Positions 49,100-60,673 of a DNA stretch of 64,000 nt are shown here, piece after piece. Origin of the DNA: Calocera cornea HHB12733. Taxonomy: Eukaryota > Basidiomycota > Dacrymycetes > Dacrymycetales > Dacrymycetaceae. Position numbers and translations under genes: made by a program. Positions within the stretch are counted from its first letter, which is position 1, and each line of letters starts with the position of its first letter. The notes under the pieces are model-generated. The model was given only the letters and a program-made list of their open reading frames with translations, did not search any database and was not told the origin of the DNA. Location of the stretch: NCBI GenBank assembly GCA_001632435.1, contig KV423962.1, positions 1 to 64,000 of the forward strand, given 5' to 3'.

Positions 49100-49796
49100 A
49101 GCTGTAAGACCAAACAGATCCGTGCAGAGCTGGAGGCAACGTCGTGTCTGTGATTTTGAAAGTAGTCGTGTCCCTTTGTCTTGTGTAGAAGGGTGCAGGG
49201 GAGGAAGGCGTGGATCGCGTGCCGATGCCCCACCTAAATCTGGATCGCGCGCATCGATGGATCCGATTTCGGCACAGCCTCCGAACTTTCCTGAGATTCC
49301 CGCTCTTGCTCCGCCGCGCTTGTCGCTGATGACGCGGGCAACTACGCATGAGCGTACGACGGCCTCATAACTCACTATCTTGTGCTCTACTATGTCCTCG
49401 CGTCGAATATTCTCTTGGCTTCCTGTGCTAGTGGTGTGGTCCGACGATGTAAGACTTGCGTTATGAGACTGTCAAGCATCGAAGAGCACTCAATGCGTGC
49501 TCAGGTGCTACAGAGCGCCCAAGCTGATCTTGCGGATGCCGCCGATCGAGCAATCCAACTGATCATCGACCTCGCGGAGCAGGAGGAAACCGTGCCGGAG
49601 GAAACTCGCTCGGCGCTTGCTAAGTAAGCACACCGTGTTTTGTATTGTTCCTCACTAACTGTTTCAGTGCAACGAGCCACGCAAATCAATACTTGAACAC
49701 GCTCAAGACCTTCCAGGGGCAATTATCAAGCGCGATGGCCGTCAGGAGGAACTTGCAGGAGAGGTTACGAGATCTTGAGGGAGCCATTGCCGACAT
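49100..49796 (+). repeat. Segmental duplication: upstream and first exons of PKL13, near-identical to PKL10
   Basis: About 49151-49706 matches about 41795-42350 essentially base for base, through the promoter, the first exon and the second exon. Beyond that the paralogues diverge to ordinary family distance. The sharp boundary points to recent duplication or gene conversion. Confidence 0.85.
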
Positions 49797-51184
49797 TGAG
49801 GTATTATGAATTCTGCCGACTCCAGTTCTCCGCCCCCTCACAACACGCGTCCTGATGATGGATAGGCGGGGCGAAAACCGGACAACCTTCGGGGAAGGCA
49901 AGAACATCATCTTTCATCAGTAGCTTCACGATCTCAAAGCAGTGGTTATAGATTCCGTGACCCAAGGCACTACAGTCGTACGGGTCCGCTCCGAGATTCA
50001 CTGGATGCCATTGGGGACGAGGACCCTTTACCGGGAGACATCACCCAGCAGGTCACGAAGTCAGCAACCGATCCCACTCACAGTCCGAATTACGACATAT
50101 GGTTCGGTGAATATCGCTCAGGGCAAGGATCGTCTCAGCCAATCAAGGTTGCCCTCAAAGCAAGTCGCATCTATCACATGCTCAGGCAGCAACGTGTTCA
50201 TCAGGTAAGATACGCTTGAATCCTCTTACGCTGCACTGCCTTATGATTCATAAGAAAGCGGACCAAGAAATCAAGAGATGGATCCCCCTGCTCCACCGGA
50301 ACATCTTATCATTTCTGGGCACTGCAGACTTGGGCGAGGGTTATGGCTGTCCATATTGTTTCGTAGTGCCATGGATGGACAATGGGAATGTTATGCAGTA
50401 TATGGCAAGTCATACAGATGCCGACAAGGCACAGATCGTGAGTGCATTTTGTGCAAGTGATTCTCCGACTGATACAGTTCGAAAGGTGCTGGGAATAACA
50501 TGCGGTCTTCAGTATCTCCACTCTCAGACTCCGCCTGTCGTACATGGTCGTCTCAAAGGGGTTTGTTCCTGCGTTTTAAGCTCTTGAGGAAAGCTCTGAT
50601 GAGATTGAACAGTCCAATGTACTCATTTCGGAGACGGGTGCCTCGATATTGTGCGACTACGGTCAGGCGAGATTTCCAGACGAAATGCCGACTCTCAGAA
50701 CCGACTTTGCCCCTGAGTGGGTGCGTTGGAGTGCTCCAGAGCACTTTGCAGTGACGTCGGCGAATCGTGGGATGGAATATGACACGGTGAGGTTGCCATC
50801 CTCCGACATCTTCTCGTTGGGTATGACCATCTACGAGGTATGTTACTGTCACCTCAGCGCTGCGATCACCTGCTGAGATATCGCTCTGTGCTGCAGATGC
50901 TGTCCGGAAACGAACCTTTCGCGGGCAAGAAGAGTAGGGCTACACGGGACGCCATACAAGACGGAGAGCGGCCGGATATTCCGCAAGAATGGAGGCGCGA
51001 TGAACGCAACTTGGGCATAATCCACCTGATGGAAGAGTGTTGGAGCCACCAGCCCGAGCAACGCCCAAATAGTGGACAAGCGCTGGATCTGTTGAAGAGC
51101 GCGGTCGAGTGTCAGTCGACGGCAAAACACTATTCCATACGCGCTCTTCAGGGAACGCCAAGAAGTTGCCGTCCATCGACATGA
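49392..51184 (+). CDS. PKL13: helical N-terminus + pseudokinase (HGR/DYG)
   Basis: Paralogue of PKL10 with the same exon plan: MSSRRIFSWLPVLVVWSDD at 49392; helical exons (AIQLIIDLAEQEETVPEETR; LKTFQGQLSS); N-lobe with LPGDITQQVT, YDIWFGEY and IKVALKASRIY; HRNILSFLGTADL; PWMDNGNVMQYM; catalytic loop VHGRLKG (Asp to Arg); NVLISETGASILCDYG; APEHF; DIFSLGMTIYEV; C-lobe RPDIPQEW and PEQRPN. The normal family end is near 51110; the last about 25 residues run into the duplicated block shared with 46965-47090, so the C-terminus is foreign. Probably inactive as a kinase. Confidence 0.78.
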
Positions 51185-51253
51185 GCCCATCGATCACCCT
51201 CGATCGCGCGATCCTCTCCGCTCCGGTAGCGCTGGAGCCTCTATCCGTCTGAA
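51130..51253 (+). repeat. Duplicated block, copy 2
   Basis: Matches about 46965-47090 with a few substitutions. In copy 1 it precedes a P450 fragment, here it ends PKL13. It is likely a breakpoint of the tandem duplication. Confidence 0.8.
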
Positions 51254-51644
51254 CATCAATCCAATTCGTCACCCTTCCATTGTTAGATGCTACGTGGGCA
51301 ATGCCGAAGCACCGCCTTGATGTTCTCCCAGAGCTAATCAGCACGCATTCCGCATAGGCGGCGCTTCCGTGGTTGGCGCTCTTCCCTCCTTATTCCGATG
51401 CACCGGGACTCGGGAGAACCATAATTATGCTCGAGTGACGCGCCAATCGCTGTGCGAGCTAAACGACGCGAGTCCTCTGCCTGCAGGCGCGGTCTAACTC
51501 CGCTGCTCATTAACCGCGGCAGCTCGGGCTTTCCCCGGAGCACTGCCTTCCAACCCCGACAAGTGGATAAGAATTGCTCGCCTGTCGACTTGGCTGAGAG
51601 GTCTTCCTTGCCTGAGCTTGACACTTCTAAAGACGACAAGACTT

Positions 51645-53144
51645 ATGGATCATTCGAAGGCAACTGCTCCAATCGTCGACCGAGTCTGCAGCGGAGCCGA
51701 GCTTCCACAAGAGGGTGAGACTACCGATCTTGCCCTGGCTTTCGAACCTGGGGATCCAAGTATGAGCAGGATGGAGGGAGCAGGGATTACTCAGGCTACT
51801 CAAGAGGTTCGTGTTGGCTTCTATCTGGATGCACTTGCTGATCCGACAGACTAGTCGACGAATATCGTGAACCGCGAGGACAGCCTCCAGCCGCTGCCCG
51901 CCCCGAATCTGTAGGTCGCTCCAAGCCCACCATGATCAGACGTCTGAGCGTTGGAAGCAGCCTTGTCGTACCACCTCCTACCTGGAGACAAGAGTGTCTC
52001 ACCGATCGCCCTCGCAGCGCGGCGCTCGATGCAGATATCGATGTGACGCCCTTCGTGGACGTCCCAAGACCCGAGTTCCGCACAGGTGGCATGTTCTTCG
52101 ACGTCTGGCGGGGCAATTATCACGAGGGAGGGGACCTGTCCCGCCCCATAGTGGTGGCGCTCAGGCTCTTTCGGGGTCGGGGGATACTAGAGAATGATGC
52201 GAACCGACAGGCGCGTCCATCCATGATGTTCCCGTGCTTCCGCCGCTGACCGCAGTCCAGCGCCTCCTGAACGAGGTCAGGCAGTGGAAGACGTTGAGTC
52301 ATCCGAACATCCTGCCGATACTGGGAGTGTCACGCCCGCCGTGGTACTACATCCACTCACAACTGCTCTTGATATCGGTGTGGATGGATAACGGGAAGAT
52401 CATGGAGTATCTGTATGCGCATCCTGATGCTGACAGGCTCCGGCTGGTTCGTGCTCCGCGCTCATGGACTTTGTGAGACAGATCTATGACCGCTCTCACT
52501 CTGCAGCTGCAGCATATTGCCCACGGCCTTGCATACCTCCACGAGCAAGAGCCTCCCATCGTCCATGGCGATATACGAGGGGTATGGTGCCCCCTACGCA
52601 TCCTTCCAGGCCAGTCTAACGCACCTGCAGTCCAGCGTCTATATAGACGCGAGCGGCCGGGCGGTCCTAGGGGACTACGGCCTGCTGCACTATATCGAGC
52701 CGACGGTAGTGATGGACATGCGCATCACGGACTATGTGAGATGGAAAGCACCGGAGTACCTTGTTCCCCCCAGCGAGGTTCAACCGAGGGAGACCGCAGC
52801 GGCCGACATATACTCCCTGGGTATGTGCTTCTACGAGGTGAGCGCGCCCGCCCCAGGCACTGGCAGATCAGGTCGACCGTGCGTCCGAGCCCGCGCTCAC
52901 AGGCCCGCAGATAACGACGGGCGAAAAGCCGTTCGGGAACGAACGGTACCAGGTCCGGTACTTGTCTTCGATCCTGGAAGGACGCCGTCCTGAGATCCCG
53001 GAGGAGTGGCAGCAGGACGAGAGATTGTCGAAGCTCGGCGAGGTCCTGGTGAAGTGTTGGGTGCATGCGCCGACTAGTCGCCCGACCGCAAGCGGGGTGG
53101 TCGCGTGTCTGAGCGGTATTTCTAGCTCCAGCTGCACGGTCTGA
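51645..53144 (+). CDS. PKL14: kinase-like protein with VALR, HGD and DYG motifs
   Basis: Start uncertain; 51645 (MDHSKATAPIVDR) is the first reasonable ATG. The N-terminal part is not clearly helical. The N-lobe (about 51855-52218) has TWRQECLTD, FFDVWRGNYHEGG and VVALRLFRG, with beta3 Lys replaced by Arg. Its exon ends at a GC dinucleotide (CAG|GCGCGT) where PKL9 and PKL12 have GT, so a GC-AG intron is likely. Then RLLNEVRQWKTLSHPNILPILG, VWMDNGKIMEYL, VHGDIRG, VYIDASGRAVLGDYG, DYVRWKAPEYL, DIYSLGMCFYEV, and a C-lobe with RRPEIPEEW ending at 53144. It is the only unbroken member of the PKL9/PKL12 subgroup. Catalysis is doubtful without the Lys. Confidence 0.7.
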
Positions 53145-53388
53145 GGATCCGCGTGACATTGTATCATCACTCCAAATCGCTGTTGTGAGTGAGGGACGGG
53201 GCGGCACAGACACTGCTGCAACGTAGCGGAAGCGTCGAAGGAGACATTTAGCTGAATGTTGTAACTTGCATGGCAGAGTCGCTGCGCAAAGAACACGGTA
53301 GCTGATATCTCAACCTCTGTGCTCGTTGACTGTTGTCCTGCGCGTCACCGGGAGGATGTTTTTCACTCATAAACGGGCCACCGGCAGC

Positions 53389-54750
53389 ATGCTCGCCCTC
53401 TCCGCGATCCTCGCCCTCCCGTGGACCTTCCCGCCCCAACTCCTCGCCCTCCTCACCCTCCTCCGCCCCCTCTCCTCCCCCCTCCGCAACCTCCCCCACC
53501 CGCTCACCGGGCCCGACGCCTGGCTATGGGGAAACGTCTGCGACATCCGCAAGGCGCAGGCGGGTGAGATGCATATCCGATGGGAGAAGGAGCTGGGCCA
53601 GGTGTTCGTCTATCGGCAACTGCTCGGTGTGCGTCCCTTTGTCTCTCTTGCGCCGTCTCCCCCTACTCAAGGGGGGAGGGAACGAGACCCCCAGCGCTAT
53701 CGAGCCCCGCTGACCACCCACCAGCGCTACCGCATCTGCACGACCGACCCGCACGCGCTCTCGCACGTCCTCTCGCACGCCTACGCCTACCCCAAGCCCG
53801 CACACGTATCCCGCATCGGCGCCGGCATGCTCACAGCCGAGGCCGACGTGCATCGCCGGCAGGGGGCTCGTGCCGGTGTTCTGGGAGGTTGCGGTGGAGC
53901 TGAGGGAGTGCTGGGAGTGGGAGATCGCTGTCCAGGAGCAGGCAGGCAAAGAGCATGGGACGGGGGAGGTGGGAGCAGTGGTGGACTGCGTCCCTTGGCT
54001 CTCGTCGACATCATCGGCCTCGCCGGCTTCGGCTACCACTTCTCCGCGCTCTCGCACGGCGCCAACGAACTCGCCCCCGCCTTCGGCAGCCTGGCCAACG
54101 TGCGCCGGCTGAGCGTGCTCGGACTGCTACGGGGCTCTTCACCCTGCTGAGGTGGCTGCCGTTTGAGCGGAACCGCGTTGAGCGCCGGGCGAGGCGCACC
54201 ATACGGCGTGTTGGGCTGGAGCTGGTGCAGCGGAAGAAGGAGGCGGTGGTGCGGAGTATGGACGGGCGGAGGGAGGAGAAGGACGTTGGTCGCTCGCAGC
54301 TCGCGGAGAGGGACCTGCTCACCGCCCTCGTGCGCGCGAGCATGGCGCATGACGTGCCTGCCCCGCAGCAGCTGAGCGACGACGAGGTGCTCGGCCAGAT
54401 CTCGACGTTCCTCCTCGCAGGCCACGAGACGACCGCGACGGCCGTGGCGTGGGCGTTGCTCGCGCTGTCGACACGCGCGGATGTGCAGCGGGCGCTGCAC
54501 GCCGAGCGCTGGCTCGAGTCGCCGCTGGGTGGCACCGGCGGTACCCCCAGCCCCGGAGCAGCGCACCTTCCCGGCGTATGGGCGCACACGCTCACCTTCC
54601 TCGCCGGCCCGCGCAACTGCGTCGGCTACCGCTCTCCCGACACGCAGATGCTCACCCCGTTCTCGCTACTAGCACCGTCCGGTCCTCCTAGTCTCGCAGT
54701 CAACTTGCGATGGTCAAGCCTCTCCAAGGCATCAGCTTTGTTCGGCAGCA
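53389..54750 (+). pseudogene. Cytochrome P450 pseudogene with internal deletions
   Basis: Start MLALSAILALPW at 53389, Pro-rich hinge (LPHPLTGPDAWLWGN), QRYRICTTDPHALSHVLSHA, GAGMLTAEADVHRRQ, then a frame change and loss of the C-helix region; VPVFWEVAVELRECW; DIIGLAGFGYHF; an I-helix with the oxygen-binding AGHETTATA (about 54418); and the haem loop FLAGPRNCVGYR (about 54597) with its Cys. Between I-helix and haem loop only about 60 residues remain instead of about 140, and the ExxR K-helix is missing. A working monooxygenase is not possible. The gene probably belonged to a family oxidising secondary metabolites or fatty acids. Confidence 0.8.
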
Positions 54751-54930
54751 GGAGACTAGGGGTGTTGGCTGGTCAACCCTACCACCTCTGTCTGAGACAA
54801 CATGCAGGGAGGCTTGCCAGCGGACCGCAACTGGCTTGCTAGGCGTCTCTAATTCTCGGGTGGCTGGACTGGCGCCTCCAAAAGACCTTCCTCGAATATT
54901 TCCTCCAGTCTTGCATATCTGAACAACACT

Positions 54931-55188
54931 ATGGTTTTTTGGCCTTTTCTCCTCCTAATGGCTGTCTCGGCCCTGACGCCCGACAACATCGGCCCCACGC
55001 TCGGACACTCGTGTACCTGGGTCGGCACGGCACCGGTGTGCAAGGGAACGGCGGACTCGTGTCCCTCGGGCAGCAACGTGGTCATTGACGGGAATACCGC
55101 GTACGCGCAGCAGTTTTTCTCAAACCGCTGGGGTGCGCTGTCACTTCGGAACACGATCTCTGACGAAGCTGAACGAAGGGAAATGTAG
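54931..55188 (+). CDS. Small secreted cysteine-rich protein candidate (possibly frameshifted)
   Basis: MVFWPFLLLMAVSALTP is a plausible signal peptide. The mature part has CTWVGTAPVC-KG and DSCPSG, a pattern seen in fungal small secreted proteins. A matching C-terminal half (GGYCFIGAKVFCCD, about 55208-55255) lies just downstream in another frame, so either an intron between about 55130 and 55175 is spliced or the gene is broken. Function unknown. It is unrelated to the kinases. Confidence 0.45.
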   Translation: MVFWPFLLLMAVSALTPDNIGPTLGHSCTWVGTAPVCKGTADSCPSGSNVVIDGNTAYAQQFFSNRWGALSLRNTISDEAERREM

Positions 55189-55259
55189 CGACATATGAAC
55201 CGTACGGAGGGTATTGTTTCATCGGGGCGAAGGTGTTCTGTTGCGACAGTGCAGTATAT

Positions 55260-56241
55260 GACGTGCCATGTAGGTTGTGCTCTCTGCTAACCTCAAGACC
55301 TAAACACCGGCTAACGAGTTCGCGTCAGGTCATGTCCAAACCGCCGCGTTACGACAGCGCTTCGAGAAGCATTCCATCGGCGAAGGCGGGTTACATGCCA
55401 AGTTTGTCGTTTCTGCTTCGCCCGCTGCCGAGAGCTCAAGATTGTCTCCCCGCAGAGGATCGGGTACCGAATGGCTCGATGATGTGCCGGAGTGTGATGC
55501 CGGTCGGACGTTGGTCGCCGTTGGCGTTCCCTCAGAAGCCCGACTGGAGTTGTATTCGCCCGACGTATGGACTAAGGACGTCGCCATGTGGTGCTGTGAT
55601 CGGTCGAGTTGATCATCAGCAGGCTTCAATAAGAAGAGACGAAAGCGAATTATAAAGAGGCAGTCATCAAGTCCCGCTGGTGCGGCCGCCGTAAGAAGCA
55701 TATCGAAATGTAGGAGCAAGCGGCCCAATTCACTGGACTGGCCGTGCTCGGGCCAACTTGCACCGGCACACCGGTGCCACCATCAGACAAATTACGTTCA
55801 ATTCCAATCATCCTCTTGGGTGCTGGCGAGCTCGAATGAGCGATGAGGCATTTTCCAGTCGAGTTATGTGTAAGATAGTGCTGCCCGCGTGGTGCTCCGC
55901 GTAGTCCGGGAATGTCCTTGCAAGAAGCGGAAAGGAAGAGCGGACGGGACTCCGCGCCGGAAGCGAACCGGACTTTGCCGAACTCGCATGGGTCTTGACT
56001 ACGATTGTATAGTTCTCAGACTGCGCCGGCTGAAAATGCGTCATGGCACGCAAATGAACACCCGCGAGATTACACCCGGACTGGCGGGCATCCAGAACTA
56101 GAACTCGGGCTGTGCAAGCGGTACAACACCATCGGCACAAGGTCGTGGGGTGATTGATACTCTGAAGAAACGAAAGTAGCGATTTTCAGTGCGAGTAGCG
56201 ACAGTCTAAGCGATATGTAATTTTGAAACGGAGAAGCACCT
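55260..56241. other. Intergenic, no supported gene
   Basis: Only short open frames without domains. Base composition is ordinary. Confidence 0.45.
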
Positions 56242-57834
56242 TCACGCTCTCCGGCTGAACGAACAGCCCAATCCGCCTAACACGGGATCCAGCTTGTCGA
56301 TCACAAAGCTGAGGACATCGAGGGGCAGGTCCAGAATGTTGTCAAGAGCTGTCAGAGGTCAGCCGGATCATTGCTTGGGACACTGAGCGAAAATACGCAC
56401 AGTCTGGATCATTATCTGTGACGAGCTGGTACACCAGGCAGAGTAGTTCTTGCGGGGTTGGAGGTGGCGTGTACTTGCCTCCGGTGATCAAACTAGTGAT
56501 GGTCCCGAGAGCATCGAAGTTGTTCAGCCCAGTGTTTCCTCCAAAGAGAACAGGGTTCTCCAGATACAGCAAGTTGAGCTGGACAACGACGTCGACCAAC
56601 GAATATGGGGTCTTGCGGTTGTACCATCCGGGTGGCGCACGTTCGGGTTGGAAGGTGAATGTACCGGGGGACGTCGACGAAGGGACGGCACCAAAGAACG
56701 GCGCCACGTTGGCGAGATTGGGTGTGTTTCCGTCCGCCGAGGATGGGAAGAGCTCGTACAGGAAGCTGGCAGCTCCGTAGAAGATCAGCTTCGCGATAGT
56801 CAGCAAACTTTATCTAGACCGTTATCAATAAGCGCACCTGCTTGGGCCCATAGTAGAACTCGGGATTCGTCTCCAGCGATTGCTGATACCGAATACCTTT
56901 GTACACACCCATCCCCTTAAAGTCAAACCGCCTGCACTATAGCATCAGTCATAGTCGCACTCGTGGCGCAGGAAGGGCCACGTACGGGTCCTGTGGAGAC
57001 GAAGTCAGGCCAACTGTTTCCGTCATCAACGCGAACAGCGTGGCATTGAAGGAGTAATTGTCGCCGTTGGCGAGATAGTAATCGTTTCGAGACAGGCTGG
57101 CATCCACCTCGAACCTGACAAGGTCCGTCACAATGAGACTGTCAAGTGGCACACGGCTACGCACTTGTTGTGACTGTTCAGTCCCCCTTCTCTGCCGAGA
57201 AGACCACCGAGAAAGGCTGTTTCCGCGGTGGCATCACCTCCAATCGACAGCTTGCTCGTAATGATGTCGCCGTCGAAAACGATTCCAAGTACAGCGAGTA
57301 CGACAGCGAGATCCCATCCAACCTGAAGACAGATCAGCAATGACTCGAATGTCACGGACGGTGCTGACGCACATTGTACATATTTTGCTGACCCGCTACG
57401 AGCTCGTTGAAGTCGGTAACGCCATCACGGCTGATGAAACCATGGTTCCTGGTTGCATACGCGAGAGTAAGCGACGAGGTTCAGCGATGGATCAGACTGA
57501 CTGACGCCATTGCGTTAAGTCCAGGGCATGGTCCACGGAAAGCCCCTGGAGGGGGGTGCTGATACTCGTGCGCAGTGTCGCCAGGTGCAGGGACGGGTAT
57601 GCCTCCTATTCCAGTCCCAGGGAGACCATCGACTATAGCACCGGTATAAGGAAAGTTGGGTGAATATGGGGCCGCTTGCCGGGCGCCGTGGTGGCCTGCT
57701 GACTTGAACGGAGCGTGGGTGGAGGTGCGGTGGTGGTCCTCCGCCTTGTTCAGAAAGGACGGGGAGAAGATGGAGTAGGACAGCGCATAGGGGGATAGAG
57801 ACAGGAGAATAAGGAGCGTCGAAGGCAGTGGCAT
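56242..57834 (-). CDS. Unspecific peroxygenase (haem-thiolate peroxidase)
   Basis: A secreted haem-thiolate enzyme that uses hydrogen peroxide to oxygenate organic substrates. The start at 57834 gives a signal peptide (MPLPSTLLILLSLSPYALS) and a Pro-rich propeptide. Then the haem-ligand motif GPCPGLNAMANHGF, joined over an intron near 57510; DFNELVAGQQNMYNVGWDLA; the acidic motif FEVDASLSRND, where relatives have EGD, here EVD with Glu, Asp and Arg kept; SFNATLFALM; RRFDFKGMGVYKGIRYQQ; NPEFYYGPKQLIFYGAASFLYELF; and a C-terminal exon LDNILDLPLDVLSFVIDKL and LGCSFSRRA ending at 56242. Six to seven exons with 45-60 nt introns, no visible damage. Length and motif order fit the long, basidiomycete-type peroxygenases. 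Confidence 0.88.
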
Positions 57835-57899
57835 ATCGTGAGACGTAGGAAAATTCACGGACTAGAGAGGAAGAGCCGAAGTCTTCGCCGCCTGCTATA

Positions 57900-60480
57900 T
57901 ATACGCGGTGCATCTTCTGGTCGCATGACTTGCACCAAATGGTAAAATCGTCACAATCGGTTGGTACCGCACGATTCGGTGGGGTAACTGAGAATCCATG
58001 GACAGAGAAGCGGGCGATCGCGTAAAGATCCAGCATCTAACAGCGAGAATCTCGCGAGAATCGCACCATTCCCGAAGCGCACAGCACGGGGCACAGACCG
58101 AAGAGGATAACTTGGACCAACATACGCTGTGTATGGCAGAAGTGGGTTTCTAGATTCTGTTCCAGAAGACGCAATGACAGCATGCGAGCGGCTCACCGGG
58201 TTTATGGGCTATCATTGGGGGTAGAACATGAGACTAGTTGCCAGAATACGCCTTCGCCGGATCTTGATGATCACCAGTGAATGTTTCTAGTGTCTCGTTG
58301 ACATGGGAGGGGTCATCGAAAGAGATAAGACGACACGGTTCCGTTGTGCGTGTCTGAGATCCGGCGTTTCCCCCGAGCTCCCTAGAGGGGTTGGGTTGTC
58401 GGGCGGTTCCCGCATGTTCCAAATGCATCAGGCCGTGCAATACTCCAAACGACCTCCAATAAATCGGCAGTCTGATAATGGAAAAGGTGGAGTCCCTTCT
58501 GGTAAGCATTGCATGCGCACAGACAGGTGGTCTCGAGAGACAGCCATCCTTTGCAAGAAGAAGCAGGAATCGCTCTCGCAGCACACTGAGCCGTGAAAAA
58601 CTTCTCCAATTCTCCCAGGTGGACGGTAACAGTTGACGATAGAGGCGAACGAAATGTCAGGCCAGTCGAGCAGATACTAGGCAGATCCATTAGGAAACGC
58701 CGAGGTGCCAGATATTGCCATTGTGGGCAAGTCTCCGCGAAAGGAAAAGAAGACGCCCATCATCAAGGTGCGCGTAAGCGTAAGGGTGGAGGACCGGAAG
58801 CAGACAGGACCGGTTATCCCACATCACACCGCGACTTCGGCCGATCTCGTCTGTATTGGCCATCTTCTGGAAGACGATATGCTCACGCTTAACTTCCCTT
58901 CGTGATCTATCAGGTCCCTTCCACGAAATGCATGTGCTTGGACTGCATTCAAATATTGAGGGAGTGACTGTCTGCGATGCGCTTGCGATCCTAACGTGTT
59001 TTCGTCAGTACTGCTCCCCATTCACGACCAACCGCGTTTGTTGGGGGGCTTCGAACCGACCTTCTCCTTTACGCTCGATCTGACTTCAGGGACATACTGC
59101 CTTTTTGCCTTCGCGCGGAGGAGAAGAAGTGATTCTACCGGCACGTGTCTGCGCCATGCCCTTCCCGCGCTGTGCTCACTAAAGCGCTGGTCCCGCGGTG
59201 GTACCTATGACTTCTGGCAATGCGGATTTGGAAGTTATTGAATGCCCGCCATTTGATTTGCGGATCGCCGTGGGTGGTGTCATGCACCCTGCCCACCGGT
59301 GCTATCTGGCTGATCGCAGCACGTTTGATGCGCCTTCGGAACTCGCGGGAATCATCACGGCCCGTCATTACGCAAGGGTTGAATCGCTGGCCCTGACGAG
59401 TCGCTTCTGACGCGGAAGAGGGTGGAATGAGAACGACAGGGGTGTTGACAATGGTCTCCAACCTCATTCATGCAACACATCGACCGTTTTATGGGTGCAA
59501 TACTCTCGCAACGCTTATCCATGGCTTCTTGTGCTTGTCGTTTCGCAAATTCACATGAAGGCGCTGATTCGCGAACATTGTAGCTTTACAGCTAGATTGA
59601 AGCACCCGCTATTTCAGGAACGCGTTACTGCGCCATTGATAAAGCTCGGGTAATTCCGACACAGGGGGATAGGCAGACTTCCTCACTCCTATTTTCGCAC
59701 CGACTATGACAGCTGTCCCTCTGATGGTAGTTTCTGGTGCATCAATCGGAACAATCATGCAACCGTCCCACACCCCACGTCGACGTCAGGATGACTTGAC
59801 CGCCTCGTGGAAACGGTAAGCTCGGTCGCGTGCATGGTCAGCGGCGTACGTTGGAACGCGAGAGAGCACATGGCGTAAGGTGCCAAGAGGGGCTGCTATG
59901 CAGTTGATACCAGCAAACCGGAAACCTCCGCCGGGTAGCCTGTCTGTGTGTCCCCTCCCGCCGCGGTGCCAGCGTTATGAACCCCGTTTCGCGCTGGCCA
60001 TCCTCCAAATCTTTCCGCAAGTGCACTATCGCGGGTGCAATCTTGTATTTTCCCAACACGACAACCGCCTCAAGGGCTAAATATGGGCGGCGCTCTCCGC
60101 TGATCGCGGCGATTCTGAACGCGGGCGCCTCGCTTCTAATCCGTGCCTCCCTGCACTGTGACGCTTCTTTCTTCTTTCATTTCCGGTGAAAGGGGTTGCA
60201 ATGCCCGATCCGGTCTACTCTTGTGGCCTCGGATGTCTGCCCTGCTGGGCACGTACGATGCGTGCACCGAGGGGAACAGTCACTCCTCCCACCCCCCACC
60301 CCGACCAAAAGCTATAAGACCCGCTGCCTAAGGCGTTACTACCTGGCAGCCCGTACCGATCCTCGTTTGACTTTGGGAAAGCCCCTGAGCTAGCTCGACA
60401 AGGTGTGCCCTTACCTATGTCCTCCCTTTCACTATAAGGAACTGACCGGCGCAGGCCTTTGTACATTCAATTGACGATTT
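57900..60480. other. No supported gene
   Basis: Open frames of 60-115 codons on both strands show no domain or convincing splice structure. The part next to 57834 probably holds the peroxygenase promoter. Confidence 0.4.
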
Positions 60481-60487
60481 CGCCACG

Positions 60488-60673
60488 ATGTGCAGGATTA
60501 AACTCACTGGTGACAAGGAGCCGTATGGCATTGACTTGGAGGACTGTGGCAAAGCGGATTGCCCCGACCGAGAGATCACAAAGAAGAGAAAGGCAGAGAA
60601 GGAGGCGGAGCAGAAACGAGCGGCGGAGGAGGCCAAGAAGCCGAAGGGGAAGGGGAAAGGGAAGGCCAAGTAA
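60488..60673 (+). CDS. Small lysine-rich hypothetical protein
   Basis: A 61-residue frame. The N-terminal half (MCRIKLTGDKEPYGIDLEDC, GKADCP) has three Cys; the C-terminal half is a Lys/Glu/Ala-rich charged helix ending in Lys-Gly repeats. I do not recognise it. Similar small Cys-then-Lys proteins occur in mushroom genomes, but this could also be chance. The Kozak context (CACGATGTG) is acceptable. Confidence 0.3.
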   Translation: MCRIKLTGDKEPYGIDLEDCGKADCPDREITKKRKAEKEAEQKRAAEEAKKPKGKGKGKAK

